Positions 1-9,111 are shown, counted from the first letter of the stretch. The stretch: DNA of 64,000 bases from Deltaproteobacteria bacterium (GCA_029261925.1 JAJDAJ010000068.1:38150-102149); one strand, 5' to 3'. Program-made: numbers and translations. The notes: generated by a model from the letters alone, not told the origin.

Positions 1-395
1 GCGCGGGGATCCTGCCGGCGCCGGCCCACCCGATCGAGATCTGGCTGGGCGCGATCGCGCCCGTCGCGGTCCGCCGCGCCGCGCGCCTCGGCGACGGCAT
101 CATCCTGGCGACGCAGCCCAGCTCGATCCAGGGGCTCTGGGAGAAGACGCTCGAGGAGGTCGATCGCGCGGGCCGCAGCCGCGCCGACTTCGGCGGCGAG
201 GCCAGCGTGGACTTCTCGCTGGATCGCGACCGCTGGGGCAAGGAGGCCGAGCTCTGGCGCTCGCTGGGCGGCACCCACCTGAGCCTGCGGGCCATGGACA
301 CCGCGGCCGAGGCCATGGGCCTCAAGCACGTCGGCTACAAGGGCCCGCAGGACTACATCGATGCGCTGCGCGTCTTCAAGCAGGAGATCGGCTAG
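1..395 (+). CDS. LLM-class flavin-dependent oxidoreductase, 3' part
   Basis: The reading frame is open from the window edge and stops at TAG 393-395, so only the C-terminal ~130 residues are present. The stretch PIEIWLGAIAPVAVRRAARLG followed by GDGIIL is typical of the C-terminal half of luciferase-like (bacterial luciferase/F420-dependent) oxidoreductases, where the barrel positions a flavin or F420. Length, start and promoter cannot be judged. It is the first of seven LLM-type genes in this window. Cofactor (FMN or F420) and substrate cannot be told from this fragment. The next gene starts about 50 bp downstream behind its own -10-like box. Confidence 0.8.
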   Translation, partial: AGILPAPAHPIEIWLGAIAPVAVRRAARLGDGIILATQPSSIQGLWEKTLEEVDRAGRSRADFGGEASVDFSLDRDRWGKEAELWRSLGGTHLSLRAMDTAAEAMGLKHVGYKGPQDYIDALRVFKQEIG

Positions 396-434
396 CGGGC
401 CCCGGGGCGTTTGCCGCGCTTCGCCTCGCGCTGG

Positions 435-440
435 CAGACT
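435..440 (+). promoter_or_regulatory. -10-like box, 6 nt before GTG
   Basis: CAGACT followed by gccgcg and then the GTG at 447. A TTGCCG at 411-416 lies 18 bp upstream as a possible -35. The closeness to the start codon implies a leaderless transcript and favours GTG 447 over the in-frame TTG at 411. Confidence 0.4.
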
Positions 441-446
441 GCCGCG

Positions 447-1946
447 GTGCCGACGTCATCCGCCCTGGCAGAGCTCCAGCGCCGCAGACAGCTCGCGGCG
501 GGCGCGGGCCGCCGGGAGCGGGTGGCGCGCCAGCACGCGCGCGGAGGTCTGACCGGCCAGGAGCGAATCGACCGGCTGCTCGACCCCGGATCGTTCCTGC
601 CGATGGGCCGGCTGGTCCACGCCGAGGACCTGGCCGAGGCAGAGCGGACGCTGGGCGGCGATGGCGCGATCCACGGCTTCGGCTGCGTCGACGGACGGCC
701 GGTCGCGGTGTTCGCGAGCGATCCCACGGTCAAGGGCGCCACGGGGAGCACGACCGTCTACCGCGTGTCGCACGCCCACGCGCGGATCGCGGCGCGTGCC
801 GGCGTGCCGCTGTTCGACCTGCACCAGAGCGGCGGTGCCCGCATCACCGATCTGATGACGTCGAAGTTCGCGGGCACGGGCGGCTCCGGGATGGGTGCGC
901 GGCACGCGTTCCGCAGGCGCTACTTCCAGTTCTGCGGGATACTGGGCGACTACTGGCCGCCCTGGAACATGGTGCAGTCGGAGTTCACGGTGATGAGCCG
1001 CAGCGCGCACGCGGCGCTGACCAGTCCGGCGCTGCTGGAGGCGGCGACCGGCCAGCAGGTGACGGCCGCGGAGCTCGGCGGGGCCGACGTGCAGGCCGGG
1101 GTGACGGGGCAGGTGGACGCGGTCGCCGACGACGAGCTCGCGGCGATCGCGCTGCTGCGCCGTGCCTTCGGCTACTTCCCGTCGCGCCCCGGCGAGGCCG
1201 CCCCGCGCAGGCCCGGCGACGATCCCGCCGGACGGGTGAGCCCGGAGCTGCGGGAGATCCTGCCACAGAACCCGCGGCGCGCCATCGACATCCGGGGCAT
1301 CGTGGAGATCATCTGCGATCGCGGCTCGTTCCTGGAGCTCTGCAGCTCCTACGCGCGCAACCTGGTCTGCGGGCTGGCGCGCCTGGACGGCGAGACGGTC
1401 GCGATCATGGCCAGCCAGCCGCGCGTGCTCGCGGGCACGCTCGACACCCGGGCGCTGGTCAAGGCGCGACGCCTGCTCGAGCTCGTCGACACGCTGCAGA
1501 TCCCGCTGGTGAGCCTGGTGGACACGCCCGGTGTACTGACGACCCTGCAGGAGGAGCACGCGCGCCTGATCACGGAGGTGTACCGGACCTCCGTGGAGCG
1601 ACTGCGGCCGCTGGTGCCCAAGGTCGCGGTCGTCATCCGCAAGGGCATCGGCTTCGCCTATCTGGCGATGAGCGCCGGCGACAGCGAGGGGATCACCCTG
1701 GCCTGGCCCTCGGCACAGATCGCCTTCACCGGTCCGGAACCTGCCGCGCGCATCGTCCATCAGCGCGAGATCGCGGCGGCAGCGGATCCCGGGGCCGCGC
1801 TGCAGCAGCGCGCGGCCGAGATGCGCTCGCTATCGCAGCCGGAGGCCGGTGCACGCCTGGGCTACATCGACGCGATCATCGATCCGGCGCAGACGCGTCC
1901 CCTGGTCATCCGCGCGATCAGCGCGCTGCGCGGGAGCTCGCGATGA
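447..1946 (+). CDS. acyl-CoA carboxylase-type carboxyltransferase subunit
   Basis: A 499-residue protein with the two crotonase-fold halves of biotin-dependent carboxyltransferase beta subunits (PccB/AccD family). The N-terminus carries the family opening ERVARQHARGGLTGQERIDRLLDPGSF. The N-half has QSGGARI near residue 127; the C-half has LVDTPGV near 359 and RKGIGFAYLAM near 398. Family members usually have Gly-Gly oxyanion loops in both halves (GPCAGGA and RKAYGGAY). Here the first region reads LGDYWPPWNM and the second reads GIGF, so catalytic geometry may differ. It overlaps the next gene by ATGA, suggesting translational coupling to a second carboxyltransferase-like protein. No biotin carboxylase or biotin carrier gene is in the window. 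The acyl substrate is unknown. Confidence 0.82.
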   Translation: MPTSSALAELQRRRQLAAGAGRRERVARQHARGGLTGQERIDRLLDPGSFLPMGRLVHAEDLAEAERTLGGDGAIHGFGCVDGRPVAVFASDPTVKGATGSTTVYRVSHAHARIAARAGVPLFDLHQSGGARITDLMTSKFAGTGGSGMGARHAFRRRYFQFCGILGDYWPPWNMVQSEFTVMSRSAHAALTSPALLEAATGQQVTAAELGGADVQAGVTGQVDAVADDELAAIALLRRAFGYFPSRPGEAAPRRPGDDPAGRVSPELREILPQNPRRAIDIRGIVEIICDRGSFLELCSSYARNLVCGLARLDGETVAIMASQPRVLAGTLDTRALVKARRLLELVDTLQIPLVSLVDTPGVLTTLQEEHARLITEVYRTSVERLRPLVPKVAVVIRKGIGFAYLAMSAGDSEGITLAWPSAQIAFTGPEPAARIVHQREIAAAADPGAALQQRAAEMRSLSQPEAGARLGYIDAIIDPAQTRPLVIRAISALRGSSR

Positions 1947-3175
1947 GTGACGTGATGCGCCCGGCCGGGCGGCTCGCACTGCTCGCCGATCCCGACAGCG
2001 TACTGGCGCTGGGGGATCGGGCACAGACGCAGCAGGCATCGGTCACCGGGCCCACGCCGGCAGACGGCCTGCACACCGCCTTCGTGCGGGTGGCTGGCCT
2101 CGAGGCGATCGCGCTGCTCGAGGACGCCGAGGTGCTGCAGCGAACCGACGGCGAGGTCGCGCGCGCCAAGCTGCAGCGAATGCTCGCATTCGCCGTGTCG
2201 CGCGAGCTGCCCGTCGTGCTGGTGGTCGACGGTCCGGCGGGGCCACCACCGCTCTTCGAGCCCGGCGAGGGAGAGCTTCACGGGCGCATGACCGATCCAT
2301 CGCTGGCGATCGACGTCGGAGCCCGGGTCGCGCCGCTCGTGGCCGTGGTGCTGGGGCCGGCGGTCGGTCGTGTCGGCGAGCTGCTGGGCGACGCCGACCT
2401 GGTCATCGCGACCAGCGAGACCGCGGATGCGAGCGCGGATCTGGTCGCGCCCGATGCCGCGGGGGCGCTGCGGCTCGCGCGTCAGGCGCTCGCGATTCTC
2501 GGCGCTCGCGAGGGCCGCGCCTACCCGCTCGAAGCGCCGGAAGAGACCGGGGCCGGGCCGCTCGCGCTCGATGCGGCCATCGAGCTGCTCGTCGACGCGG
2601 ACCCTGGACTCTCGCTGGCGCATCAGGACGGGGTGATCGGCCGGCTCGGCCGGATCGGCGGCTGGCCCGCCGTGGTCGCGGGCGCGTCCGGTCCGCTGTC
2701 GGCCGCGGGCCTGGCGCGCATCCGCAGACTGGTGCGGCTGACCGGCCGCTGCGGGGTGCCGCTGGTCCTGGTCCAGGACTGCGGGGGATACGCGCCCGAT
2801 GCGGCGCGCGATCGCGACGCGATCGCGCGGCTGGTCGCGGAGTACCGCGCCTGGTCCAATCCCCGCATCGTGGTCGTCAGCGGCGCGGGCCACGTGCTGG
2901 GCAGCTTTGCCCTCGGGGCGCGCCAGCTCGGCGTGGACTTCGTGATCGCGTGGCCCTGGGCGCGGCTCGCGGTCACCGATCCGGCGAGCTACGAGGAGGC
3001 CGCTCTCGCGCGGGTTCGCCAGGTCGATCCGTGGCGCGCTGCCGGCATGGGACTGGTCGACGATGTCCTCACGCCCGCGGAGACCGTGGTGGCCCTGCGG
3101 CGGCTGGCCGCGCTCCTCGGTCGCGCGCTGCCGCAGCGGCGCGAGGGCGTGCCCTTCCGCGTTCACGACGCGTGA
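1943..3175 (+). CDS. degenerate carboxyltransferase-like protein
   Basis: A 410-residue protein whose C-terminal half (around residues 225-330) reads like the second domain of carboxyltransferases: GRIGGWPAVVAGASGPLSAAG, then PLVLVQDCGGY, then an Ala/Gly-rich oxyanion-like segment GAGHVLGSFALGARQLG and WPWARLAV. The N-half is much diverged. It starts at ATG inside the stop of the preceding carboxyltransferase gene (ATGA) and overlaps the following CoA-transferase gene by GTGA, so the three are very probably one translationally coupled unit. It may be the partner subunit of the upstream protein, as alpha/beta pairs occur in malonate decarboxylase and glutaconyl-CoA decarboxylase; that is inference. 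Weak similarity makes exact function uncertain. Confidence 0.65.
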   Translation: MSDVMRPAGRLALLADPDSVLALGDRAQTQQASVTGPTPADGLHTAFVRVAGLEAIALLEDAEVLQRTDGEVARAKLQRMLAFAVSRELPVVLVVDGPAGPPPLFEPGEGELHGRMTDPSLAIDVGARVAPLVAVVLGPAVGRVGELLGDADLVIATSETADASADLVAPDAAGALRLARQALAILGAREGRAYPLEAPEETGAGPLALDAAIELLVDADPGLSLAHQDGVIGRLGRIGGWPAVVAGASGPLSAAGLARIRRLVRLTGRCGVPLVLVQDCGGYAPDAARDRDAIARLVAEYRAWSNPRIVVVSGAGHVLGSFALGARQLGVDFVIAWPWARLAVTDPASYEEAALARVRQVDPWRAAGMGLVDDVLTPAETVVALRRLAALLGRALPQRREGVPFRVHDA

Positions 3176-5304
3176 CGGGACCGCTGGCGGGCGTGCGCGT
3201 CGTCGATGCCTCGACGGGCATCGCGGGCGGGTATGCCGCGAAGCTGCTGGCGGACGCGGGGGCGGACGTGCTGCGCGTCGAGTCGGGCGAGGACGCGGCC
3301 GAGCCCGGGCTGCTCCAGCGGCACCTGCACGCCGCCAAGCGCGCCGGCGCCATGCCCGACGAGGCCGACGTGCTGATCCGCGGCAGCGATACCGCGCCCG
3401 CCGCTCGCACGAGCGCCGGGCTGCACGAGCGCCACGGCGTCATCGTCACGCTCTCCCCGTTCGGCACGGGCGGCCCCTGGAGTGAGCGCAGCGCGAACGA
3501 GTTCACGCTGCAGGCCTGGTGCGGGAGCATGTCGATGCGACAGGCGCCCGGTCGGCCGCCGGTGATGGCCGGCGGCTCACCGGGACTCTGGGCGGCCGGC
3601 GCCATGGCCGCGCTGGGCGCCGCGGCCTTCCTCGGTCGCGGTGTCGAGCTCGACGTGTCGATCCTCGAGACCATGACCGCCATCTGGGGAACTCCCTCGC
3701 TGGAGGCGCAGCTCCTGCCGGGTCTGGGGCCGCCGCCGCGCGCGCCCGAGGTGCCGTCGATCGAGCAGGCCGCCGACGGCATGGTCGGCTTCGGCATCGT
3801 CACCGCCACGCAGTGGCGCGACTTCTGCGTGCTGGTCGAGAAGCCGGAGTGGGTGGACGATCCGCGGCTGACGACCATGGCCGGTCGCTACCAGCACATC
3901 GAGGAGGTGCGCGCCGGCATCGCCGGCTGGCTCCTCGAACGCCCGGTCGCCGAGGTCGTGGAGCGCGCCTCGCTGCTGCGGATCCCGGTGGTTCCGGTGG
4001 GCAATGGCGCGAGCGTCGCCGGCATCGAGCCCTACCGGGCCGGCGAGACGTTTCGCCACCACGTCAGCGGCGACTTCCAGGAGCCGCGCAGCCCGCTGCG
4101 CTTCGGTGCGGCGGGAATCCCCGCGCCGCCCCTGGCCTCGGACGCGACGGGCCCGCCGCTCGGCGGCGTGCGCGTCGCCGACTTCACGGCGTTCTGGGCC
4201 GGGCCGTACGCCACCCAGCTGCTCGGCCTGCTCGGGGCCGACGTGATCCACGTCGAGTCGATGCGTCACCCCGACGGGATGCGGCTGCGCTCCGTGCGCA
4301 CGCCCGGGGACGGCGACTGGTGGGAGTGGAGCCCGATCTTCCACGCGGTCAACGGGTCGAAGCGCGGATTGACGCTCGACCTCGATCATCCCCGCGGCCT
4401 GGCGGCTGCGGAGCGGCTCATCGCGCGCAGCGACGTCGTGGTCGAGAACTTCTCGCCCCGCGTGATGGACGCCTGGGGGCTCGACGGTGCGGGCGTGCGG
4501 CGAATCCAGCCGCGCGCGGTGATGCTGCGCATGCCGGCCTTCGGGCTCGAGGGCCCGTGGCGTGACCGCACCGGCTTCCAGATGACCATGGAGCAGATGT
4601 CGGGGATCGCCTGGATCACGGGCTGGCCCGACGATCGCCCCTGGGTTCCGTACGTCTGCGACCCGATCGCCGGCATCCACGCCGCGTTCGCGGCGGTCTG
4701 TGGACTGGAGCACCGCCGGCGAAGCGGCGAGGGGCAGCAGATCGAGGTGCGCATGTCGGAGGTCGCCACGGCGATCGCGGCCGAGCAGGTCGTGGAGTTC
4801 AGCGGCGCGGGCCGGCTGCTGACGCGCGCCGGGAATCGCGCGGCGGACGGCACCCGGCAGGGCGTTCACGCGTGCCGGGACGGCGCGTGGCTGGCCGTGT
4901 CGGCCCCCGCCGGGGAGCTCGAGCGCGTGCTGGGAGACGAGGCGTCGGATCTCGAGGTCTGGTGTGCGGCGCGCGAGGTCGAGGAAGCGCTGCGCCAGCT
5001 CTGGGACGCCGGCGTCCCCGCCGCCCGGGTCGATCCGGGGCGCACTGCCCACCTCAACCCGCAGCACGTGGCGCGTGGCTTCTACACGCGCTGCGTGCAC
5101 CCGGTGGCCGGCCCGCTGCTGGTTCCGGGCCTGCCCCTGCGCGTCGCGGATGCGCCGCCGCTCGAGCAGCGCTCCGCCGCGCCGACACTCGGCGAGCACA
5201 GCGCAGAGGTGCTGCGGGAGCTCGGCCTGGCGGACGCGGAGCTCGCCGAGCTGCTCGAGGCGGACGTGACGGGCGAGCGGCTCGCCGGCTCGCGGCCGAT
5301 GTAG
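3172..5304 (+). CDS. tandem CaiB/BaiF family III CoA-transferase
   Basis: A 710-residue fusion of two family III CoA-transferase domains. The first opens with PLAGVRVVDASTGIAGGYAAK; the second starts near residue 327 with GPPLGGVRVADFTAFWAGPYA. Normal family III enzymes are about 400 residues and act as dimers, so this chain looks like a covalent dimer. The catalytic Asp of the family lies in a GDxxxG-type motif (Asp169 in formyl-CoA transferase). The second half has CDPIAGIHAAF with Asp497; the matching part of the first half (MAGGSPGLWAAG) has no Asp. Start GTG 3172 overlaps the upstream stop. Likely role is CoA transfer between organic acids, or CoA activation feeding the upstream carboxyltransferases. 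It is convergent with the acyl-CoA ligase gene, only 9 bp away. Confidence 0.85.
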   Translation: MTGPLAGVRVVDASTGIAGGYAAKLLADAGADVLRVESGEDAAEPGLLQRHLHAAKRAGAMPDEADVLIRGSDTAPAARTSAGLHERHGVIVTLSPFGTGGPWSERSANEFTLQAWCGSMSMRQAPGRPPVMAGGSPGLWAAGAMAALGAAAFLGRGVELDVSILETMTAIWGTPSLEAQLLPGLGPPPRAPEVPSIEQAADGMVGFGIVTATQWRDFCVLVEKPEWVDDPRLTTMAGRYQHIEEVRAGIAGWLLERPVAEVVERASLLRIPVVPVGNGASVAGIEPYRAGETFRHHVSGDFQEPRSPLRFGAAGIPAPPLASDATGPPLGGVRVADFTAFWAGPYATQLLGLLGADVIHVESMRHPDGMRLRSVRTPGDGDWWEWSPIFHAVNGSKRGLTLDLDHPRGLAAAERLIARSDVVVENFSPRVMDAWGLDGAGVRRIQPRAVMLRMPAFGLEGPWRDRTGFQMTMEQMSGIAWITGWPDDRPWVPYVCDPIAGIHAAFAAVCGLEHRRRSGEGQQIEVRMSEVATAIAAEQVVEFSGAGRLLTRAGNRAADGTRQGVHACRDGAWLAVSAPAGELERVLGDEASDLEVWCAAREVEEALRQLWDAGVPAARVDPGRTAHLNPQHVARGFYTRCVHPVAGPLLVPGLPLRVADAPPLEQRSAAPTLGEHSAEVLRELGLADAELAELLEADVTGERLAGSRPM

Positions 5305-5313
5305 CTCCGACGC

Positions 5314-6945
5314 TCAGGCGGTCTCGGTCTCGGTGAGGCCCAGCTCGGCGATCGAGATCTCGCGCATGCGGAACTTCTGGACCTTCCCCGTCACCGTCAT
5401 CGGAAACTCGCGCGTCAGGCGAACGTGGCGCGGGATCTTGAAGTGGGCGATGCGGCCCCGGCAGAAGGCGCGGATGTCCTCGGCGTCGAGCTCCGCGCCC
5501 TCGCGGGGCTCGATCCACGCCATGATCTCCTCGCCGTAGCGGGGGTCGGGCACGCCGATCACCTGCGCCTGCATCACGTCGGGATGCTGATGGAGGAACT
5601 CCTCGATCTCCCGGGGGTACACGTTCTCGCCCCCGCGGATGATCATGTCCTTGATGCGGCCGACGATGTTCACGTAGCCCGCCTCGTCCATGACGGCGAG
5701 ATCCCCGGTGTGCATGAAGCCGTCGGCATCGATCGCCTCGGCGGTCCGCTCGGGATCGTTCCAGTAGCCGCGCATCACCGAGTAGCCGCGCGTGCAGAAC
5801 TCGCCGCGCTGACCGCGCTCCACGGTCGCGCCGGTCTCCGGATCGACGATGCGGATCTCCACGTGCGGGTGTACGCGGCCCACCGTCGAGGTGCGCCGCT
5901 CGATCGGGTCACCCGCCGCGGTCTGCGTCGAGACCGGGGAGGTCTCGGTCATGCCGTAACAGATCGCGACCTCGCGCATGTGCATGCGCTCGATCACCTC
6001 CTTCATGGTCTCGACCGGGCATGGCGCCCCCGCCATGATGCCGGTGCGCAGCGCCCTCAGGTCGAAGCGACCGAACTCGGGGTCCGCCAGCTCGGCGATG
6101 AACATGGTCGGCACGCCGTACAGACTGGTGCAGCGCTCCGCCTCGACCGTCTCCAGGACCGCGCGCGCGTCGAAGGCCGCGTCGGGGACCACGATCGTGG
6201 CGCCGTGCGTGGTCGCGCCCAGGTTCCCCATGACCATCCCGAAGCAGTGGTAGAACGGCACCGGAACGCAGATCCGATCCGCCGGCGTGTAGCCGCAGAG
6301 CTCGCCGGTGAAGAAGCCGTTGTTCAGGATGTTCCGGTGCGTGAGGGTCGCGCCCTTCGGGAAGCCCGTGGTCCCGCTGGTGTACTGGATGTTGATCGGG
6401 TCGTCCGGTCGCAGCCCGGACTCGCGCTCCGCCAGCTCCTCCGGGGACACCCGCTCCGCACCGTCGAGCAGCGACGTCCAGTCGTCGGTGTCGAGGAACA
6501 CGCTGCGCTCCAGCCCGGGCAGCTGATCCGTCACGGCCTCGAGCATGGCGCGGTAGTCCGAGGTCCGGAAGCGCTCGGGCGCGATCAGCATGCGGCAGCC
6601 GGACTGGCGCAGCGCGTAGGCCAGCTCCTCGGTGCGGTAGGCGGGATTCACGTTGACCAGGATCACACCCGCCCGTGCGGTCGCGTACTGCACCAGCACC
6701 CACTCGGCGCGGCTCGGGCTCCAGATGCCCAGGCGATCTCCGGCACGCAGCCCGGCGCCGATCAGGGCGCGTGCGAGCCGCTCGACCGCGGCGCCGAGCT
6801 GTGCGTAGTCGAGGCGCACGCCCTGGTGGCGGCAGACCAGGGCCTCGCGCGCACCGTGGGTGGCCACCGCTCGCGCCAGGTTCTCGCCGATGGTCTCCTC
6901 GAGCAGCGGGACGTCCGTCGGGCCGGATGTGTGTGCGAGCGCCAT
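5314..6945 (-). CDS. AMP-forming acyl-CoA synthetase
   Basis: A 543-residue ANL-superfamily ligase that activates a carboxylic acid through an acyl-adenylate to its CoA thioester. The P-loop-like motif [16 protein letters not shown], the adenylate motif YGMTETSP, the hinge [21 protein letters not shown] and the C-terminal lysine region GKVQKFRM are all present. Full length for the medium/long-chain FadD-like group. Start ATG 6945 lies 9 nt after a TAGAAT box on the minus strand, so the mRNA may be nearly leaderless. Divergent from the nitroreductase gene across 62 bp. Substrate is unknown; the general fatty-acyl-CoA synthase group is the closest fit. Confidence 0.9.
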   Translation of the reverse strand: MALAHTSGPTDVPLLEETIGENLARAVATHGAREALVCRHQGVRLDYAQLGAAVERLARALIGAGLRAGDRLGIWSPSRAEWVLVQYATARAGVILVNVNPAYRTEELAYALRQSGCRMLIAPERFRTSDYRAMLEAVTDQLPGLERSVFLDTDDWTSLLDGAERVSPEELAERESGLRPDDPINIQYTSGTTGFPKGATLTHRNILNNGFFTGELCGYTPADRICVPVPFYHCFGMVMGNLGATTHGATIVVPDAAFDARAVLETVEAERCTSLYGVPTMFIAELADPEFGRFDLRALRTGIMAGAPCPVETMKEVIERMHMREVAICYGMTETSPVSTQTAAGDPIERRTSTVGRVHPHVEIRIVDPETGATVERGQRGEFCTRGYSVMRGYWNDPERTAEAIDADGFMHTGDLAVMDEAGYVNIVGRIKDMIIRGGENVYPREIEEFLHQHPDVMQAQVIGVPDPRYGEEIMAWIEPREGAELDAEDIRAFCRGRIAHFKIPRHVRLTREFPMTVTGKVQKFRMREISIAELGLTETETA

Positions 6946-6954
6946 GCCGGGGCG

Positions 6955-6960
6955 ATTCTA
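6955..6960 (-). promoter_or_regulatory. -10 box of the acyl-CoA synthetase gene
   Basis: TAGAAT on the minus strand, 9 nt before ATG 6945. No convincing -35. Forms a divergent promoter pair with the TATGCT box at 6996. Confidence 0.45.
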
Positions 6961-6995
6961 CGCGTCCGGACCGCGCCCGGCCGGGCCGTCTCGAC

Positions 6996-7001
6996 TATGC
7001 T
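6996..7001 (+). promoter_or_regulatory. -10 box of the nitroreductase gene
   Basis: TATGCT followed by gcgacc and ATG 7008. Six nt between box and start codon predicts transcription starting at or beside the ATG. Confidence 0.45.
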
Positions 7002-7007
7002 GCGACC

Positions 7008-7745
7008 ATGAGCTCCCGCCCGCTCTCCGAGATCGGCCTGATCGAGGGCATCACCACCACGCGCGCGATTCGCCGCTACACCGACGAGCCCGTGTCGGAT
7101 CAGGACCTGGCCGCGATCCTGTTCGCGGCCACGCGGGCGCCCTCGGGATCGAACCGCCAGCCCTGGCGCTTCATGGTGCTGCGCGACGATCCGACCTCGC
7201 GCGAGGCCAAGCGGCTGCTGGGCGACGTGGCCGTGCGTATCTGGGAGCTGAAGCGACGCCGCGATGGCTACGACCAGGGCTCGGGCCGCCGGGCGGACTC
7301 GCCCAAGTCGCGGATGGCCGGCGTGATGCAGTCGTTCGCCGAGCACCTCGCCAGCGCCCCCGTCGTGATCCTGCCCTGCTACCTGCGCTACCGGGAGCCG
7401 TCCCACTTCGAGGGCGCGTCGATCTTCCCCTGCTGCCAGAACCTGCTGCTGGCCGCGCGCGCTCGCGGCCTGGGCGGCGTGATGACCGGCTTCCAGGCGG
7501 GCTGCGAGGCGGAGCTGCACGCCCTGCTCGGGATTCCCGACGAGATCGTGATCTCCGCCGCGATCCCGATCGGCCATCCGCGCGGCTCCCACGGCCCCGT
7601 GCGCCGGCGCCCGCTGGAGGAGTTCGTCTACGAGTCGCACTGGGGCCAGACACCGGCGTGGGCCGTCGACCCGCCCGGAACCCGTCACACGAGCGCGGGA
7701 CCGCCCGGCCACCGCGCGCGCCTGGAGGGCGAGCCCACGCGCTGA
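7008..7745 (+). CDS. nitroreductase-family FMN oxidoreductase
   Basis: A 245-residue nitroreductase-fold protein. TTTRAIRRYTDEPVSDQDL followed by the FMN-binding segment APSGSNRQPWRFMVL is diagnostic of the family, and ARARGLGGVMTGF plus IGHPRGSHGPVRRRPLEEFVY form the usual C-terminal parts. Such enzymes bind FMN as dimers and reduce nitro groups, quinones or enones, or act in flavin handling. The C-terminal ~30 residues after YESHWG are a Pro/Gly/Arg-rich tail of unclear value. The start is supported by family alignment and by the -10 box 6 nt upstream. The next gene has its own -10-like box. Confidence 0.9.
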   Translation: MSSRPLSEIGLIEGITTTRAIRRYTDEPVSDQDLAAILFAATRAPSGSNRQPWRFMVLRDDPTSREAKRLLGDVAVRIWELKRRRDGYDQGSGRRADSPKSRMAGVMQSFAEHLASAPVVILPCYLRYREPSHFEGASIFPCCQNLLLAARARGLGGVMTGFQAGCEAELHALLGIPDEIVISAAIPIGHPRGSHGPVRRRPLEEFVYESHWGQTPAWAVDPPGTRHTSAGPPGHRARLEGEPTR

Positions 7746-7780
7746 TGCCTCGCGGCCGTTGTGGGCGAGCGACCGCGGGG

Positions 7781-7786
7781 TACCCT
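7781..7786 (+). promoter_or_regulatory. -10-like box before the di-iron protein gene
   Basis: TACCCT, 9 nt before ATG 7796, with TTGTGG at 7759-7764 placed 16 bp upstream as a possible -35. Confidence 0.4.
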
Positions 7787-7795
7787 CGACCGTGC

Positions 7796-8284
7796 ATGCC
7801 GCTGCGTACCCGCTGGTGGACGTTCTGGCTCCGCTTCAACCTGCGGGCCGCCTACTCGGCGGAGCGCGGCGCGGCACTGGCCTACGCCGGGCACGCGGCG
7901 TCCGCCAGCACGCCCGGACGGCGGCGCGAGATCGAGGAGATCCTGCGCGACGAGCTGCGGCACCGCGAGCGCGTCGGTCGCATGCTCGCCGCGCTCGGCG
8001 CGCGTCCGTGGCGCTGGCTCGACCTGATCCTCGCCGGTGTCGGCAGCTGCGTCGCGTTCGGCTGCCGCTTCTGGGGCGACTGGGCGTCGGCCGTCGGGGC
8101 ATCCGGCTTCGAGGTGAACGGCGCGGCCGAGTACCGCCGGGCGGCCCATTTCGCGCAGCTGCTCGGCCACGGCGCCCTCGCCGCCGGGATCCGCGAGATG
8201 CAGGAGCAGGAGGAGGCGCACGTGATCGTGCTGCGGCGCCAGGCGGCGGAGGTCCTCGCCGGGCTGCGCCGCGCCGCTCGCTAG
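7796..8284 (+). CDS. ferritin-like (COQ7-type) di-iron protein
   Basis: A 162-residue helical protein not assigned to a named family with certainty. Its spacing of Glu and His residues matches a four-helix di-iron site: Glu23 (SAERGA), Glu53xxHis56 (DELRH), Glu112 (AAEYRR) and Glu139xxHis142 (EEAH). This E / ExxH / E / ExxH pattern is the one used by COQ7 demethoxyubiquinone hydroxylases and related ferritin-like enzymes. A hydrophobic segment near residues 74-90 could be membrane-associated, as in COQ7. Likely role is an oxygen-dependent hydroxylase or redox protein; the substrate is unknown. It stands alone between two leaderless-looking genes. Arg-rich N- and C-termini are unremarkable for this genome. 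Confidence 0.65.
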   Translation: MPLRTRWWTFWLRFNLRAAYSAERGAALAYAGHAASASTPGRRREIEEILRDELRHRERVGRMLAALGARPWRWLDLILAGVGSCVAFGCRFWGDWASAVGASGFEVNGAAEYRRAAHFAQLLGHGALAAGIREMQEQEEAHVIVLRRQAAEVLAGLRRAAR

Positions 8285-8338
8285 CGCGTGGCTCGGTCCG
8301 GGGTTCTTCAGCAGCCTGCCAGCGGCCGGCCTCCGGCG

Positions 8339-8344
8339 TATACT
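8339..8344 (+). promoter_or_regulatory. -10 box of the SDR gene at 8352
   Basis: TATACT followed by gccgcgg and ATG 8352. One of the clearest examples of the short box-to-start spacing (7 nt). Confidence 0.5.
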
Positions 8345-8351
8345 GCCGCGG

Positions 8352-9104
8352 ATGCCGGAACTGGACGGACGCATCGCGGTGGTCACGGGCGCCGCACACG
8401 GGATCGGACTCGAGATCGCCCGCAGGCTCGCGGCCGAGGGCGCGCGACTGGTGCTCGGCGACCTGAACGCCGACGGCCTGGAGAACGCCCGCAAGGAGCT
8501 CGAGGCCTCGGGCGCGGAGGTCCTCACCGAGGCCGGCGACCTGCGCACGGAGACCGCTGCGCACGCGCTGATCGATCGCGCGACGCGTGATCTCGGAGGC
8601 CTCGACGTGCTCGTGAACAACGCGGGCATCTGGGTCATCAAGTCGCTCGAGGAGACCAGCCCCGAGGAGTGGGACAGCCAGCTCGACACGAACCTGCGCG
8701 CGGTGTACCTGCTGGCGCGACGCGCGATCCCGGCGCTGCGCGCGTCGCCGCACGGCGCGGTGGTGAACATCGCGTCGATGGCGGCGATCCGCTTCACCGT
8801 GCCCCACGTCGCGTACGCAGCCTCCAAGGCGGGTGTCGTCGCGTTCACCCGCGACCTGGCGGTGGAGCTCGCGCCCGATCGCGTGCGCGTGAACGCCGTC
8901 GCGCCGGGACCGATCGACACGCGCGGTCTGTCTGACGGCATGGCGGACGAGGTGGGCCAGAGGTTCCTGCTCGGGCGCATGGGTACGCCGCGCGACATCG
9001 CCGAGGCGGTGCTCTTCCTCGCCTCGGACCGCGCCTCCTACATCACGGGCGCGACGCTGCCGGTCACCGGCGGCGCCGAGCTGCGCACGCCGCCCCTCCT
9101 GTAG
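8352..9104 (+). CDS. short-chain dehydrogenase/reductase (SDR)
   Basis: A 250-residue classical SDR. Nucleotide-binding glycine motif TGAAHGIG near residue 14, NNAG at 86-90, catalytic Ser in NIASMAA and YxxxK as YAASKAG, then the C-terminal PGPIDTRG segment. The family oxidises or reduces alcohol/ketone pairs with NAD(P)H; the acidic residue after beta2 (LVLGDLN) favours NAD(H). It has its own -10 box and ends 7 bp from the convergent CoA-transferase gene. Substrate unknown. Confidence 0.9.
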   Translation: MPELDGRIAVVTGAAHGIGLEIARRLAAEGARLVLGDLNADGLENARKELEASGAEVLTEAGDLRTETAAHALIDRATRDLGGLDVLVNNAGIWVIKSLEETSPEEWDSQLDTNLRAVYLLARRAIPALRASPHGAVVNIASMAAIRFTVPHVAYAASKAGVVAFTRDLAVELAPDRVRVNAVAPGPIDTRGLSDGMADEVGQRFLLGRMGTPRDIAEAVLFLASDRASYITGATLPVTGGAELRTPPLL

Positions 9105-9111
9105 CCGGACC

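Noticed and set aside
3172..5304. Frameshift-free fusion as an assembly artefact
   Set aside because: A second tandem CaiB protein with the same layout occurs at 9112-11565, so the fusion is real.
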